DNA of 64,000 nucleotides from Neisseriaceae bacterium TC5R-5 (GTDB lineage Bacteria; Pseudomonadota; Gammaproteobacteria; Burkholderiales; Chromobacteriaceae). Where the stretch lies: NCBI GenBank assembly GCA_020830965.2, contig JACCFC020000009.1, forward strand, positions 62,001 to 126,000. Reading direction: 5' to 3'. The notes under the pieces were generated by a model, which saw nothing but the letters and a program-made list of their open reading frames with translations, was not told where the DNA came from and ran no database searches. This document shows positions 1 through 7,931 of this stretch, piece after piece. Position 1 is the first letter of the stretch; every line of letters starts with the position of its first letter. The position numbers were made by a program, and so were the translations under genes.

Positions 1-109
1 CTAAGCCCTACCAGAATGATGGGTTTCTATTGAGAGTCATCTCAATACGTAATGAGCGATAAAGTGCAATTTAGCAAGTAACAAAGCACACTTTGCTGAC
101 ATGAACTTT

Positions 110-179
110 GTAACCTTTGTTTTAGCTTTTTAAGGTTATATTTGTTTATGTAACCTGTCAAATATTTTTTGAAGGTTAC
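110..179. promoter_or_regulatory. Two successive TAACCT/AGGTTA inverted repeats in AT-rich DNA
   Basis: The first pair is TAACCTT at 111-117 facing AAGGTTA at 132-138. The second is GTAACCT at 150-156 facing AGGTTAC at 173-179. The two dyads have centres about 40 bases apart, close to four helical turns, in a strongly AT-rich stretch. This looks like a double operator or a protein-binding array. The regulated gene may lie left of the window, since the nearest gene to the right (fabI) ends here. Seen directly in sequence; the function is inferred. Confidence 0.4.
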
Positions 180-260
180 TTGAAATAAGCTACACAACTT
201 CCTTTGCCAGACTTAAAGAATAGATTGGGGAATGAACAGTTTGACCAAATAGCCGAATAA

Positions 261-375
261 GAGCGGCTAACAAAACCTCGAAGAGATCCTGAGCCAAAGC
301 GTACCGACGCAGACAGTACAAAAGTAGTACGGCACGGAGGCGCCATGCTGGACCAGGGGTTTGGTTAGCCGCTCT
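261..375 (+). repeat. Dispersed inverted-repeat element, copy 1 (about 115 bp)
   Basis: The element begins GAGCGGCTAACAAAACC and ends with the near reverse complement GGTTTGGTTAGCCGCTC. Its interior shares the series CCTGAGCCAA, CGTACC, GCAGAC, GTACGGCA and GGAGGCG with copies at 531, 21440 and 60724. It contains no gene. The open frame that spans it on the minus strand is a by-product of the repeat. The form (short, terminal inverted repeats, intergenic) resembles a MITE or a large REP-type element. Confidence 0.75.
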
Positions 376-530
376 CAAGGCGACGCCCGGTAGATGGCTG
401 CCACCCATCAAACGAAGAGTGGCTAGCTTCATTACCTGTATGAGCATAGTCTGGATACTGGGATATAGCTGCGGCCAATCGAAAGTTGACCAGGAAAATT
501 AAGCTAAACGATATTTTGCCATCCTAAAAA

Positions 531-639
531 GCCGCTAACAAAACCTTGACGGGGCCCCTGAACCAAGACGTACCAATGCAGACCGTACCAGTAATACGGC
601 AAGGAGGCGCAACGCGGGATCAGGGGGTTTGTTAGCGGC
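531..639 (+). repeat. Dispersed inverted-repeat element, copy 2 (about 109 bp)
   Basis: It starts GCCGCTAACAAAACC and ends GGGTTTGTTAGCGGC, nearly perfect terminal inverted repeats. It has the same orientation and interior as copy 1. It ends one base before the stop codon of fabI, so it forms the immediate 3' flank of that operon and could fold into a large hairpin in its transcript. Confidence 0.8.
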
Positions 640-640
640 G

Positions 641-1420
641 CTAAGCCATGATACTCATCCCGCCATCAACGAACACCGTGTTGCCCGTCATACGCCGTGC
701 ATAGGGTGTCGCCAGAAATGCGCAGGCATAACCCACGTCCATGATGTCGACCATTTCCCCTATCGGTGCACGGGCCGCTGCTTCGCTGAGCAGCACATCG
801 AAATCTTTCAGCCCCGATGCCGCGCGCGTCTTCAATGGCCCCGGTGAAACCGGGTGAACACGTATGCCTCGCGGCCCAAGTTCGTGCGCTAAATAACGAC
901 ACGATGCTTCGAGCGCCGCTTTCACCGGCCCCATCAGGTCGTAATTAGGCACAACCCGTGAAGCACCAAGATAGCTCATCGCAAACATCGACCCGCCCTC
1001 AGTCATCAGCGGTGCGGCCAGTCGCGCCATCCGGATAAACGAGTGGCAGGAAATATCCATCGCCTCGGCAAAGCCTTGTGCCGAGCTATTGAGCAGACCA
1101 TGTTGCAAATCCTCTTTTGGGGCATAGGCAATTGAATGCACGGCCACGTCCAGCCGTCCCCAGTTTGCACGAATCGATTCGAATAGCGCCTCCAGCTCAT
1201 CGGGCTTAGACACATCAAGCGGCATGCAAATCGTCGCACCGACTTCGCGGGCCAGTGGCTCGACAAAGGGCCTGGCCTTGTCATTCAGATAAGTTATCGC
1301 CAGTTCCGCGCCGAGCTCGCGAAAAGCGCGCGCGCAGCCCCATGCAATCGAATGTTCATTGGCGATGCCGATGATGAGCACTTTGTGTCCGGCGAATGGT
1401 TGTGCTGTCAGTTTGTCCAT
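641..1420 (-). CDS. fabI: Enoyl-[acyl-carrier-protein] reductase FabI
   Basis: This is a 259-residue short-chain dehydrogenase of the FabI type, which reduces the trans-2 double bond of enoyl-ACP with NAD(P)H. It has the N-terminal cofactor loop GIANEHSIAWG (about 18-28). The catalytic set is Tyr150, Tyr160 and Lys167 in SYLGASRVVPNYDLMGPVK, matching the FabI pattern of two tyrosines and a lysine. The C-terminal GNTVFVDGG is also typical. It is the last gene of a leftward cluster and follows ackA by two bases. In this setting it may serve PHB or acyl metabolism rather than bulk fatty acid synthesis; a second FabI could exist elsewhere. Family assignment is firm, the special role is inference. 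Confidence 0.92.
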   Translation of the reverse strand: MDKLTAQPFAGHKVLIIGIANEHSIAWGCARAFRELGAELAITYLNDKARPFVEPLAREVGATICMPLDVSKPDELEALFESIRANWGRLDVAVHSIAYAPKEDLQHGLLNSSAQGFAEAMDISCHSFIRMARLAAPLMTEGGSMFAMSYLGASRVVPNYDLMGPVKAALEASCRYLAHELGPRGIRVHPVSPGPLKTRAASGLKDFDVLLSEAAARAPIGEMVDIMDVGYACAFLATPYARRMTGNTVFVDGGMSIMA

Positions 1421-1422
1421 GG

Positions 1423-2601
1423 TCAGTTATCCAGATGGTGAAGGGTATGTAAGGCGATCATCAGTTCCTCGTCAGTTGGAATCACCCAAACCTTGACAGC
1501 GCTGTCGGCTGTGCTGATATGCGGCCCATGCTTGGCGTTGGCTTCAGTATCCAGCGCTACGCCAAGCCATTCGGCGAGCAGACAAACCCGCTCGCGCACA
1601 GGAGCCGCCCGCTCGCCGATGCCAGCAGTGAACACAAGCGCATCGAGACCACCCAGCGCAGCGGCTAGCGAGCCCAGTTCACGGGAGATGCGGTAACAGA
1701 ACAGATCAATCGCCTCTGCGGCGCGCGGATCTGTGCTCTCCAGCAGCGTGCGCATATCGCTGGAGATGCCGGATACGCCAAGCAGGCCGGAATGCTGGTA
1801 CAGCATCGTCTGAATCGCGCTGGCGTCCATATGGGCCTCCGCCATCATCCACAGTACGACGCCCGGGTCGAGGCTGCCTGAGCGCGTGCCCATCGGCAAG
1901 CCTTCGACGGCGGTAAAACCCATGGTGCTGGCAATGCTTTGGCCATTGGCGATGGCAGCCATGCTGGCGCCATTGCCCAGATGCAGCACGATGGTCTTAC
2001 CCTGCGCCGCACGCGCATCATAATCAGGCAATACCCGTGCGATGTACTCGTATGACAGGCCATGAAAACCATAGCGGCGCACGCCGCGTCCGGTAATTTC
2101 CGGCGGCAGCGCAAAGCGGGTGGCGATATCGGGCTGGGTATGGTGAAACGCGGTATCGAAACATGCTATCTGGGGTAGCTTGGCATGTTGTGCGCTAATC
2201 GCCCTGATTGCCGCAAGATTATGTGGCTGGTGCAGGGGCGCCAGCGGAATCAATGCTTCAAGCTGGCTAATCACCGCTGCGGTGATCCGTACCGGCGCGG
2301 TATAACCGCTGCCACCATGCACGATGCGGTGCCCCACCGCCAGCAGATTGGCACCCTGCGCATGCTCGCTCAGCCAGCCGAACAAAAAGCTGATTGCAGC
2401 ATCGTGCCCAAGACGCTCGCCTAGTGACCAGCGCTTCTCCTCAATCAACTCGCCATTCTGCCGTCTGGCCTGAAAATATGGATGGGTATAGATTTCCTCA
2501 AGCTTGCCACTGGTGACCGGCGCAAGTGTGCCAGCCGCTACCGAGAATACCGAGAACTTGATACTGGATGAACCAGCGTTAATGACGAGAATCACATCCA
2601 T
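1423..2601 (-). CDS. ackA: Acetate/propionate kinase
   Basis: A 392-residue acetate kinase of the ASKHA fold, close to the usual 400. It converts acyl phosphate plus ADP to the free acid plus ATP in the cytosol. Visible signatures are LVINAGSSSIKFSVF at the N-terminus (Asn8), GHRIVHGG with Arg92, the FDTAFHHT segment carrying the catalytic Asp, HLGNGAS (phosphate binding) and GTRSGSLDPG. A strong GAGGAG lies ahead of the ATG. It sits directly downstream of the phosphotransacylase (9 bases), so the two form the classic acyl-CoA to acyl-phosphate to ATP pair. Propionate or butyrate may also be used. Confidence 0.93.
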   Translation of the reverse strand: MDVILVINAGSSSIKFSVFSVAAGTLAPVTSGKLEEIYTHPYFQARRQNGELIEEKRWSLGERLGHDAAISFLFGWLSEHAQGANLLAVGHRIVHGGSGYTAPVRITAAVISQLEALIPLAPLHQPHNLAAIRAISAQHAKLPQIACFDTAFHHTQPDIATRFALPPEITGRGVRRYGFHGLSYEYIARVLPDYDARAAQGKTIVLHLGNGASMAAIANGQSIASTMGFTAVEGLPMGTRSGSLDPGVVLWMMAEAHMDASAIQTMLYQHSGLLGVSGISSDMRTLLESTDPRAAEAIDLFCYRISRELGSLAAALGGLDALVFTAGIGERAAPVRERVCLLAEWLGVALDTEANAKHGPHISTADSAVKVWVIPTDEELMIALHTLHHLDN

Positions 2602-2610
2602 CGTTACTCC

Positions 2611-3555
2611 TCAATTATTGACGCTCGCGCTGAGTCGTTGACGCCGGGCAAGCGCGACCAGCGATGCCACCGCACAGGAAGCCAGCCGCGTGATTTCCGA
2701 ATCGGCACGACTGGTGAGGATAATCGGCACACGTGCGCCAAGCACAATGCCGGCGGCGTCGGCACCAGCCAGAAATGACAGACTTTTCGCCAGCAGATTA
2801 CCGGCCTCAAGATCGGGCACGACCAGCACATTGGCGCGACCGGCAACTGGCGACACGATGTGCTTGATCTGTGCCGCGGCTTCATCGATCGCGTTATCAA
2901 GCGCTAGTGGGCCATCGACGATGCCACCGGTGATTTGCCCGCGATCGGCCATTTTGCAAAGCGCCGCAGCCTCAATCGTCGAGGGAACTTTAGGATTCAC
3001 CGTTTCCATCGCCGACAGGATGGCAACGCGCGCCTGTGGAAAATGCAGCGCATGGGCGAGGTCAATCGCGTTCTGGACGATGTGTTGTTTGTCTTCGAGC
3101 GTCGGCGCGATATTAATCGCCGCATCGGTGATAATCAGCGCCTCCTCCCGCCCTGGCACATCCATCACAAAGCAATGACTGATGCGGCGTTCGGTACGCA
3201 GCCCGCTATCGCGTGCCACGACTTCGGCCATCAGCTCATCAGTATGCAGCGAGCCTTTCATCAGCGCCTCTGCCTTGCCTTCACGCACCAGGCGCACCGC
3301 CATCGCCGCCGCCGCATGGCTGTGTGGCACATCAACGATAGGCAAATCGCCCAGCAGCAGCTTACCTGCCAGAGCAACAGCTTGGATTTTCGCGATCGGC
3401 CCGACGAGGATGGGGGCGATCAGGCCAAGCCGTGCCGCCTCAATCACCGCGGCAAGGGATTCGTGGTCGCAAGGATGGGCAATGGCGGTGAGTGTGGGCG
3501 GCAACGTTGCCGCAAAAGCCACCAGCCGTTCGTACTTTTCGCGTTTGGGTACCAT
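2611..3555 (-). CDS. Phosphate acetyl/butyryltransferase
   Basis: A 314-residue protein of the PTA/PTB family, which exchanges CoA for phosphate on short acyl groups. Conserved stretches include EALMKGSLHTDELM, RRISHCFVMDVPG, IITDAAINIAPTLEDK, and ITGGIVDGPLALDNA near residues 200-220. Many proteins in equivalent clusters carry an extra N-terminal MaoC-like hydratase domain. None is present here, so this is the short form. AGGA lies 9 bases ahead of the ATG. The gene precedes ackA and follows DUF3141. Substrate (acetyl, butyryl or hydroxybutyryl) cannot be read from sequence. Confidence 0.85.
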   Translation of the reverse strand: MVPKREKYERLVAFAATLPPTLTAIAHPCDHESLAAVIEAARLGLIAPILVGPIAKIQAVALAGKLLLGDLPIVDVPHSHAAAAMAVRLVREGKAEALMKGSLHTDELMAEVVARDSGLRTERRISHCFVMDVPGREEALIITDAAINIAPTLEDKQHIVQNAIDLAHALHFPQARVAILSAMETVNPKVPSTIEAAALCKMADRGQITGGIVDGPLALDNAIDEAAAQIKHIVSPVAGRANVLVVPDLEAGNLLAKSLSFLAGADAAGIVLGARVPIILTSRADSEITRLASCAVASLVALARRQRLSASVNN

Positions 3556-3687
3556 TTCAAGCGTCCTTTATCTGGTTAGGATGTGCTCAGTCCAAGCCAA
3601 CGGGAAAGCAGCGCCAGAACAAAGGCGTATTGAATTCCCGCTGGCGCTGGCATAACGGTTGCCGCCGAAAAAATTATCGGCTGCCGC

Positions 3688-5949
3688 TTAGCCCACCCGC
3701 GACTGGCGAGTGGTACGCGGTGTCTTGCTCTTGGCTACCGACTCGAAAATCTCAAGGACGCGGGCAAGATCGTGGCGTTCTTCATCATCAAGCAGCAGCT
3801 CTTTACCGAGCAGCTCCAGGTCACGCGCAATAACGTGAAGCTCAGCCGCCGGCGTGCTCGCCAGCATCGCAGGCAGTGCCGCCAGCGCGGCTTCCGCATC
3901 AACACGCAGCAATTCAGCCTGCTGTCTGATCACCGACTTGTACGCCAGAATGTTGCGCTCGGTAAGTGTGCGAAACAGCGTGAAACGGCGTTCATCCACT
4001 TCGCTACGCGAGCGCCGCACAAAGAGCAAGGCACGGATGCAAGCTTCGGTGAGCCCGCCCGCCGTCATTTGACTGAGCGCCCGTTCACGCGATGCGTGAA
4101 TCACCTCGGCCGGCGTGCTGCCAGGCTGGATTTTGGCATTCGCCACACGGCCATCATGGTCCGGGCTGAAACCCGCCAGCGCCTGCAACCACGGGTTGCT
4201 GTAGATGGCCTCAAAGGCTTTCTCGCAGGCTTCATCACGCTTGTCGCGGTAGAAATCAAGCGACGTGCGGATTGCGTCCGACACCATGTGCTGCATTTGC
4301 AAAAACGGATTGTCGGCGTTGACCGGCTGGCGCGTTGCGCTCACCTGCTCGGCCTGCGTGGCCACCACCGCAGCCAAGGGGTTGCGGTCGCACCAGACCT
4401 CATAAGACACCCGCAGCGGATGCAACACTGTCAGCGCATAGCTGGATAAAGGCGTAACGCTGGCGCGCACCCACGGTTGCACAAAGGTACGATAGAGGCC
4501 CAGATTCTGGTTCGACAGCCATGCCGCCGTGGCGAAGCGACGGTCGCTTTCAGCATCGGGCTCAACAATTTTCTTGATATCGTCGACGCTGCGACGTGAG
4601 ATCGACATCTCATAATGGCTGGAAACGAGTTCAGGGTTCGACACCGGGTCGCTCTTGTCTTCGATCTGCGCCTCATAAAGACCTGTCGGCAGCAGGTCGA
4701 TCAGATCGATATTGCTGACAAATTCACTATGCTCCTTGCGGCCGGTACTGCTCGATACAAAGATGCCGAGGTGACCAATATTGGCATGTGTCGCATAGAT
4801 AATGGTTTGGTCACGTTCTAGCAGGTCAACGTCCGTGCCGTAGAGGTCGGTGATCCAGCCCAGTGCCTGTGGTGGTGGCGTGATATTGTCGCCATACGAG
4901 CAGAACACAAGAATAGGCGAACGGATATTGCGCAAGTCCAGACGCGTGCCGTCGGACAGGACCAATTCGGCGCTGGTCAGGCGGTTGCCGACAAACAGGT
5001 TATCGGCAATGTATTGCATCTCTCCCGCGTTCAGAAAAACATGACCCCCCCAGTATTTTTCAAAGCCAAGATAGCGCGGCGCTTCGGTGTCGATATTCGC
5101 ATAGAGATTGTAATTCTTGGTCCACAGCGTATTGGCAGGATTGAGGTTTTCGAAGTTCTGCACCAGCCAGGCACCATCGAAACGACCCTTACCCAGATCA
5201 CCAGTCAGCGCGGTCATCCATGTGCCGCCGAGCAGGCCGCCGGAATAGCGCATCGGGTTTTTGCCACGCCAGCCGGCCCAGTACGACATGGGCGCACCAG
5301 CGACGATGATCGGGCCAAACAGCTCGGGCCGCATCGCCGCGGTCATCATGATCTGCCAGCCCGCCTGGCAGTTGCCGATGACGGCAGGCTTGCCGGGGCT
5401 ATCGGGATGCAGTTCGATGACTTTTTCGAGAAAGGCGGCTTCAGCGCGCATCACATCTTCAACGGTTTGGCCTGGCATCGGCTCGGGCAGGAAGCCGATG
5501 AAATAGCATGGATGCCCGGCGCGCAGCGCGGCACCAATCTCGCTATCGTGCTTGAAGCCACCAATACCGGGACCATGTCCGGCGCGCGGGTCGACCACCA
5601 CGAACGGACGCAAGCGTCCCCGATCCTGTGCGGAGCGCGTATCATCAATCACCTGCAGATCATCGGGCGGGATGATACGCACCAGCCCGTAATTGACCGG
5701 ACGTGGCAATTCACGGCCATCCATCACCAGTTCGGCATCGAAATCGAGCACATTAGGAACGGGCTGTGCCTGATGCGCCTGATACTGGTTGCCACGTTGG
5801 CGCATCACATCAGCGTAAAGCACGGAGCGCTGCCAGGCATCAACGGTATAGGCCATGGCAGCAGAGAAGCACGTATTGGATAAGATGTTATTAAGACTAG
5901 GGATATGGCTGGACAGATTGAAATCGGGGATAGGGTAAGACGGCTTCAT
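3688..5949 (-). CDS. DUF3141 protein, PHA-synthase-like alpha/beta hydrolase
   Basis: A 753-residue protein of the DUF3141 family. The front half is an alpha/beta hydrolase. The nucleophile elbow GNCQAGW carries Cys194 instead of Ser, as in PhaC synthases. CSYGDNITPP gives an Asp at about 356, and HANIGHLGIF a His at about 395, completing a Cys-Asp-His triad. The back half is helical and charged, with no recognised enzyme motif. The ATG at 5949 was chosen because ACGGAG precedes it; a longer reading from a TTG at 6045 lacks this support. The gene heads the cluster with phosphotransacylase, ackA and fabI, which suggests acyl transfer to or from PHB. The biochemical role is not established as far as I know. 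Confidence 0.8.
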   Translation of the reverse strand: MKPSYPIPDFNLSSHIPSLNNILSNTCFSAAMAYTVDAWQRSVLYADVMRQRGNQYQAHQAQPVPNVLDFDAELVMDGRELPRPVNYGLVRIIPPDDLQVIDDTRSAQDRGRLRPFVVVDPRAGHGPGIGGFKHDSEIGAALRAGHPCYFIGFLPEPMPGQTVEDVMRAEAAFLEKVIELHPDSPGKPAVIGNCQAGWQIMMTAAMRPELFGPIIVAGAPMSYWAGWRGKNPMRYSGGLLGGTWMTALTGDLGKGRFDGAWLVQNFENLNPANTLWTKNYNLYANIDTEAPRYLGFEKYWGGHVFLNAGEMQYIADNLFVGNRLTSAELVLSDGTRLDLRNIRSPILVFCSYGDNITPPPQALGWITDLYGTDVDLLERDQTIIYATHANIGHLGIFVSSSTGRKEHSEFVSNIDLIDLLPTGLYEAQIEDKSDPVSNPELVSSHYEMSISRRSVDDIKKIVEPDAESDRRFATAAWLSNQNLGLYRTFVQPWVRASVTPLSSYALTVLHPLRVSYEVWCDRNPLAAVVATQAEQVSATRQPVNADNPFLQMQHMVSDAIRTSLDFYRDKRDEACEKAFEAIYSNPWLQALAGFSPDHDGRVANAKIQPGSTPAEVIHASRERALSQMTAGGLTEACIRALLFVRRSRSEVDERRFTLFRTLTERNILAYKSVIRQQAELLRVDAEAALAALPAMLASTPAAELHVIARDLELLGKELLLDDEERHDLARVLEIFESVAKSKTPRTTRQSRVG

Positions 5950-6388
5950 GATCGATGCAAACTCCGTAAATAAGTCGTTGGGGACAACACTTCCGGGCTG
6001 GACAAAACGTAAGGCCTCATGCTTTCTGTGCAAGAGACTTACCAAAAGATCTTGCTCGAGTTTAGGCTTTTTGATCAGTGATGATGCACTACTGTTTGTG
6101 GCCGCTCACTCACGGGAACCCACATCTCCTCGATATTAGCTGATTGTTCATTTTACCCGCACGCATACGCACAAAGTGACTTTATAGCGCAGATGGTCAA
6201 CGATCACCATAATGGTGAACAACGCTAATCGTCGAGCCTGCCATCGATGAGTGCATGCTCATGCCGCGTTGCGAAGATGTGGGGCCGACAAGTTGCTGCA
6301 GCGGGGAATGCGGTTCAGATGGTTCGCTGATCGCGGCAGAGCGCATGACTTTACGTGGCAAGTGGCCGAACTCAGCTCGCCAATATCT
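5950..6388. other. Gene-free stretch between the DUF3141 and mdc clusters
   Basis: No convincing gene, RNA or repeat is seen here. It must contain the promoter of the leftward DUF3141 operon (right-hand neighbour of its start) and the 3' flank of mdcH. Short open frames (for example 6259-6450) lack a ribosome site and overlap the end of mdcH, so they are not called. Confidence 0.5.
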
Positions 6389-7303
6389 CTAGTTTGCTGA
6401 TAGCACCAAGCGCTGCCATGCTTGCCCGTCCACGGCCAACACATGCCCATCGATAAATACCGGCCGCGTCAGCCCGGTCAATACCTGGCCGGGCGGCATT
6501 TCCCAGGCGGTGCGTATGCCGCGCTCCCAAGCGTGGCGCATGCTGTCACCCCAGCGCACCTGGCGCGCCATATTCATGGCCAGATCATCGGCAATCTGTG
6601 CCGCAGTGAACAATACGCGCGCCCGGCTGCTGCTCAGATAGAGCAAGCGCGGTGCCTGTAACACGATGTGTTGCATGGCCTGACGCAGTTGTTCGGCAGC
6701 AGCTTGCAGCAAGGGGCAATGCGAAGGAACGCTCATCGCCAGACGATGGCAGGCCTGCGCACCGGCGGCGTGGGCGGCCGTGTTCAAGCGGGCTAGTGCG
6801 CCTTGTTCTCCGGCAATAACGAATTGGGTATCGCTGTTCAGATTGGCCAGATACAGCGGGGCAGCTGGCTGATGCAGCTCCAGCAGTAGCGCTTCCAGCT
6901 GTGGCTGACGCAGCCCCTGTATGGCCAGCATGCCGTAACCGCTGGGAAAGGCCGCCTGCATCAGTTCGCCGCGCAAAGCCACCAGTCGCAGCGCAGCGGC
7001 AAAATCCACAACGCCAGCCACTACCGCCGCTGGCCAGGCGCCAATCGAGAAACCGGCCACCATCGTTGCTGGCACACCAGCACTCAACAATAGCCGGGCC
7101 ATCGCGACACCGGCAATCAGCAGGCACAGCTGTACTGCTCGTGTGCTGTGTAGCGCCTGTTCGCTATCCAGCTCCAAAACCGGCTGCTGCAGCACCTCAC
7201 TGGCTTGGGCCAGCGTCTCGCTAATCAGCGGGTGCTCCGGCAGGGTGTGCAACATCCCGGCGCGTTGCGCGCCCTGCCCGGGAAAGGTCAACAATAAGCT
7301 CAT
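6389..7303 (-). CDS. mdcH: Malonate decarboxylase, malonyl-CoA:ACP transacylase MdcH
   Basis: A 304-residue FabD-like acyltransferase that starts the decarboxylase cycle by loading a malonyl group from malonyl-CoA onto the MdcC carrier protein. The N-terminal LLTFPGQGAQRAGML is the family hallmark. The nucleophile Ser86 lies in GFSIGAW, and the catalytic His lies in the SVPSHCPLL segment at about 200. It is the last gene of the leftward mdcE-madLM-MFS-amidase-mdcG-mdcH unit, 7 bases after mdcG, with AGGGG ahead of its ATG. The mdc context separates it from housekeeping FabD. Confidence 0.9.
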   Translation of the reverse strand: MSLLLTFPGQGAQRAGMLHTLPEHPLISETLAQASEVLQQPVLELDSEQALHSTRAVQLCLLIAGVAMARLLLSAGVPATMVAGFSIGAWPAAVVAGVVDFAAALRLVALRGELMQAAFPSGYGMLAIQGLRQPQLEALLLELHQPAAPLYLANLNSDTQFVIAGEQGALARLNTAAHAAGAQACHRLAMSVPSHCPLLQAAAEQLRQAMQHIVLQAPRLLYLSSSRARVLFTAAQIADDLAMNMARQVRWGDSMRHAWERGIRTAWEMPPGQVLTGLTRPVFIDGHVLAVDGQAWQRLVLSAN

Positions 7304-7310
7304 TTCACCC

Positions 7311-7931
7311 CTATTGCTGTTGCCAGGGGTCAGCCAGCAGCAGCGGCCCCTGTGCTGTTTTCAATAAGACTCGACCCGGTGCCGCCAGCCATTCACGCAG
7401 AGCAAAGCCACCACGACCGGTATCGATCTGTACGTCTAGGCGCACCGGGCTGTCAGCCAGACACTGCTGCAAACAGCGTTTCTGCTGCTCATCTGGCGGC
7501 GCAGTCAGGCGAATCAACACATCCAGATCACTGCTGGCGCGTACTACCGGCAGGCCACTGGCTAGCGCAAAGCCGACACTACCGGTCGGCCCCCACTGCA
7601 AGCCGGCAGCATTCAGGCGCGGCGCCAGTTGTGCTAAGGCCTGTATCGCGAGAGAGGTCGCTGGCCAACGTCGCCAGGGCTGACTGGCAGCGAGTTGTTC
7701 CGGGCAGATGATTGCTGTCAGCGCACGGCAATCCACCCAGGCCGCCTGGCGCTGCCCGCGCTGCCAGCCACGCAGGCCCACCGGCAGCAAGCCGTCCTGT
7801 GTCGGCGCACGGCGCAGCACCAGCCAGCGCGCTAGGGGTGAATATGGCCGCCACCAGTCGGGCAGGCCGCCGGCGCAGTGCAGCGCAGCACCATCGGCCA
7901 GGCCTAACAAATCATGCGCGTTTACTATCAC
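7311..7931 (-). CDS. mdcG: Phosphoribosyl-dephospho-CoA transferase MdcG
   Basis: A 206-residue nucleotidyltransferase-like protein. It attaches the 2'-(5''-triphosphoribosyl)-3'-dephospho-CoA prosthetic group, made by MdcB, to the serine of MdcC. The family features seen are PVGLRGWQRGQRQAAWV (about 50-66) and the metal-binding SSDLDVLIRL (about 132-141). The start is a GTG that directly follows the TAA of the upstream amidase with no gap, so its translation is probably coupled to that gene. MdcG is essential for holo-carrier formation in the characterised systems. Confidence 0.87.
   Translation of the reverse strand: MIVNAHDLLGLADGAALHCAGGLPDWWRPYSPLARWLVLRRAPTQDGLLPVGLRGWQRGQRQAAWVDCRALTAIICPEQLAASQPWRRWPATSLAIQALAQLAPRLNAAGLQWGPTGSVGFALASGLPVVRASSDLDVLIRLTAPPDEQQKRCLQQCLADSPVRLDVQIDTGRGGFALREWLAAPGRVLLKTAQGPLLLADPWQQQ

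Noticed and set aside
190-447. An 85-codon minus-strand frame spanning repeat copy 1
   Set aside because: It is created by the repeat and its flank, has no ribosome site and no domain.
6259-6450. A 63-codon minus-strand frame after mdcH
   Set aside because: It overlaps the end of mdcH in another frame and has no translation signal.
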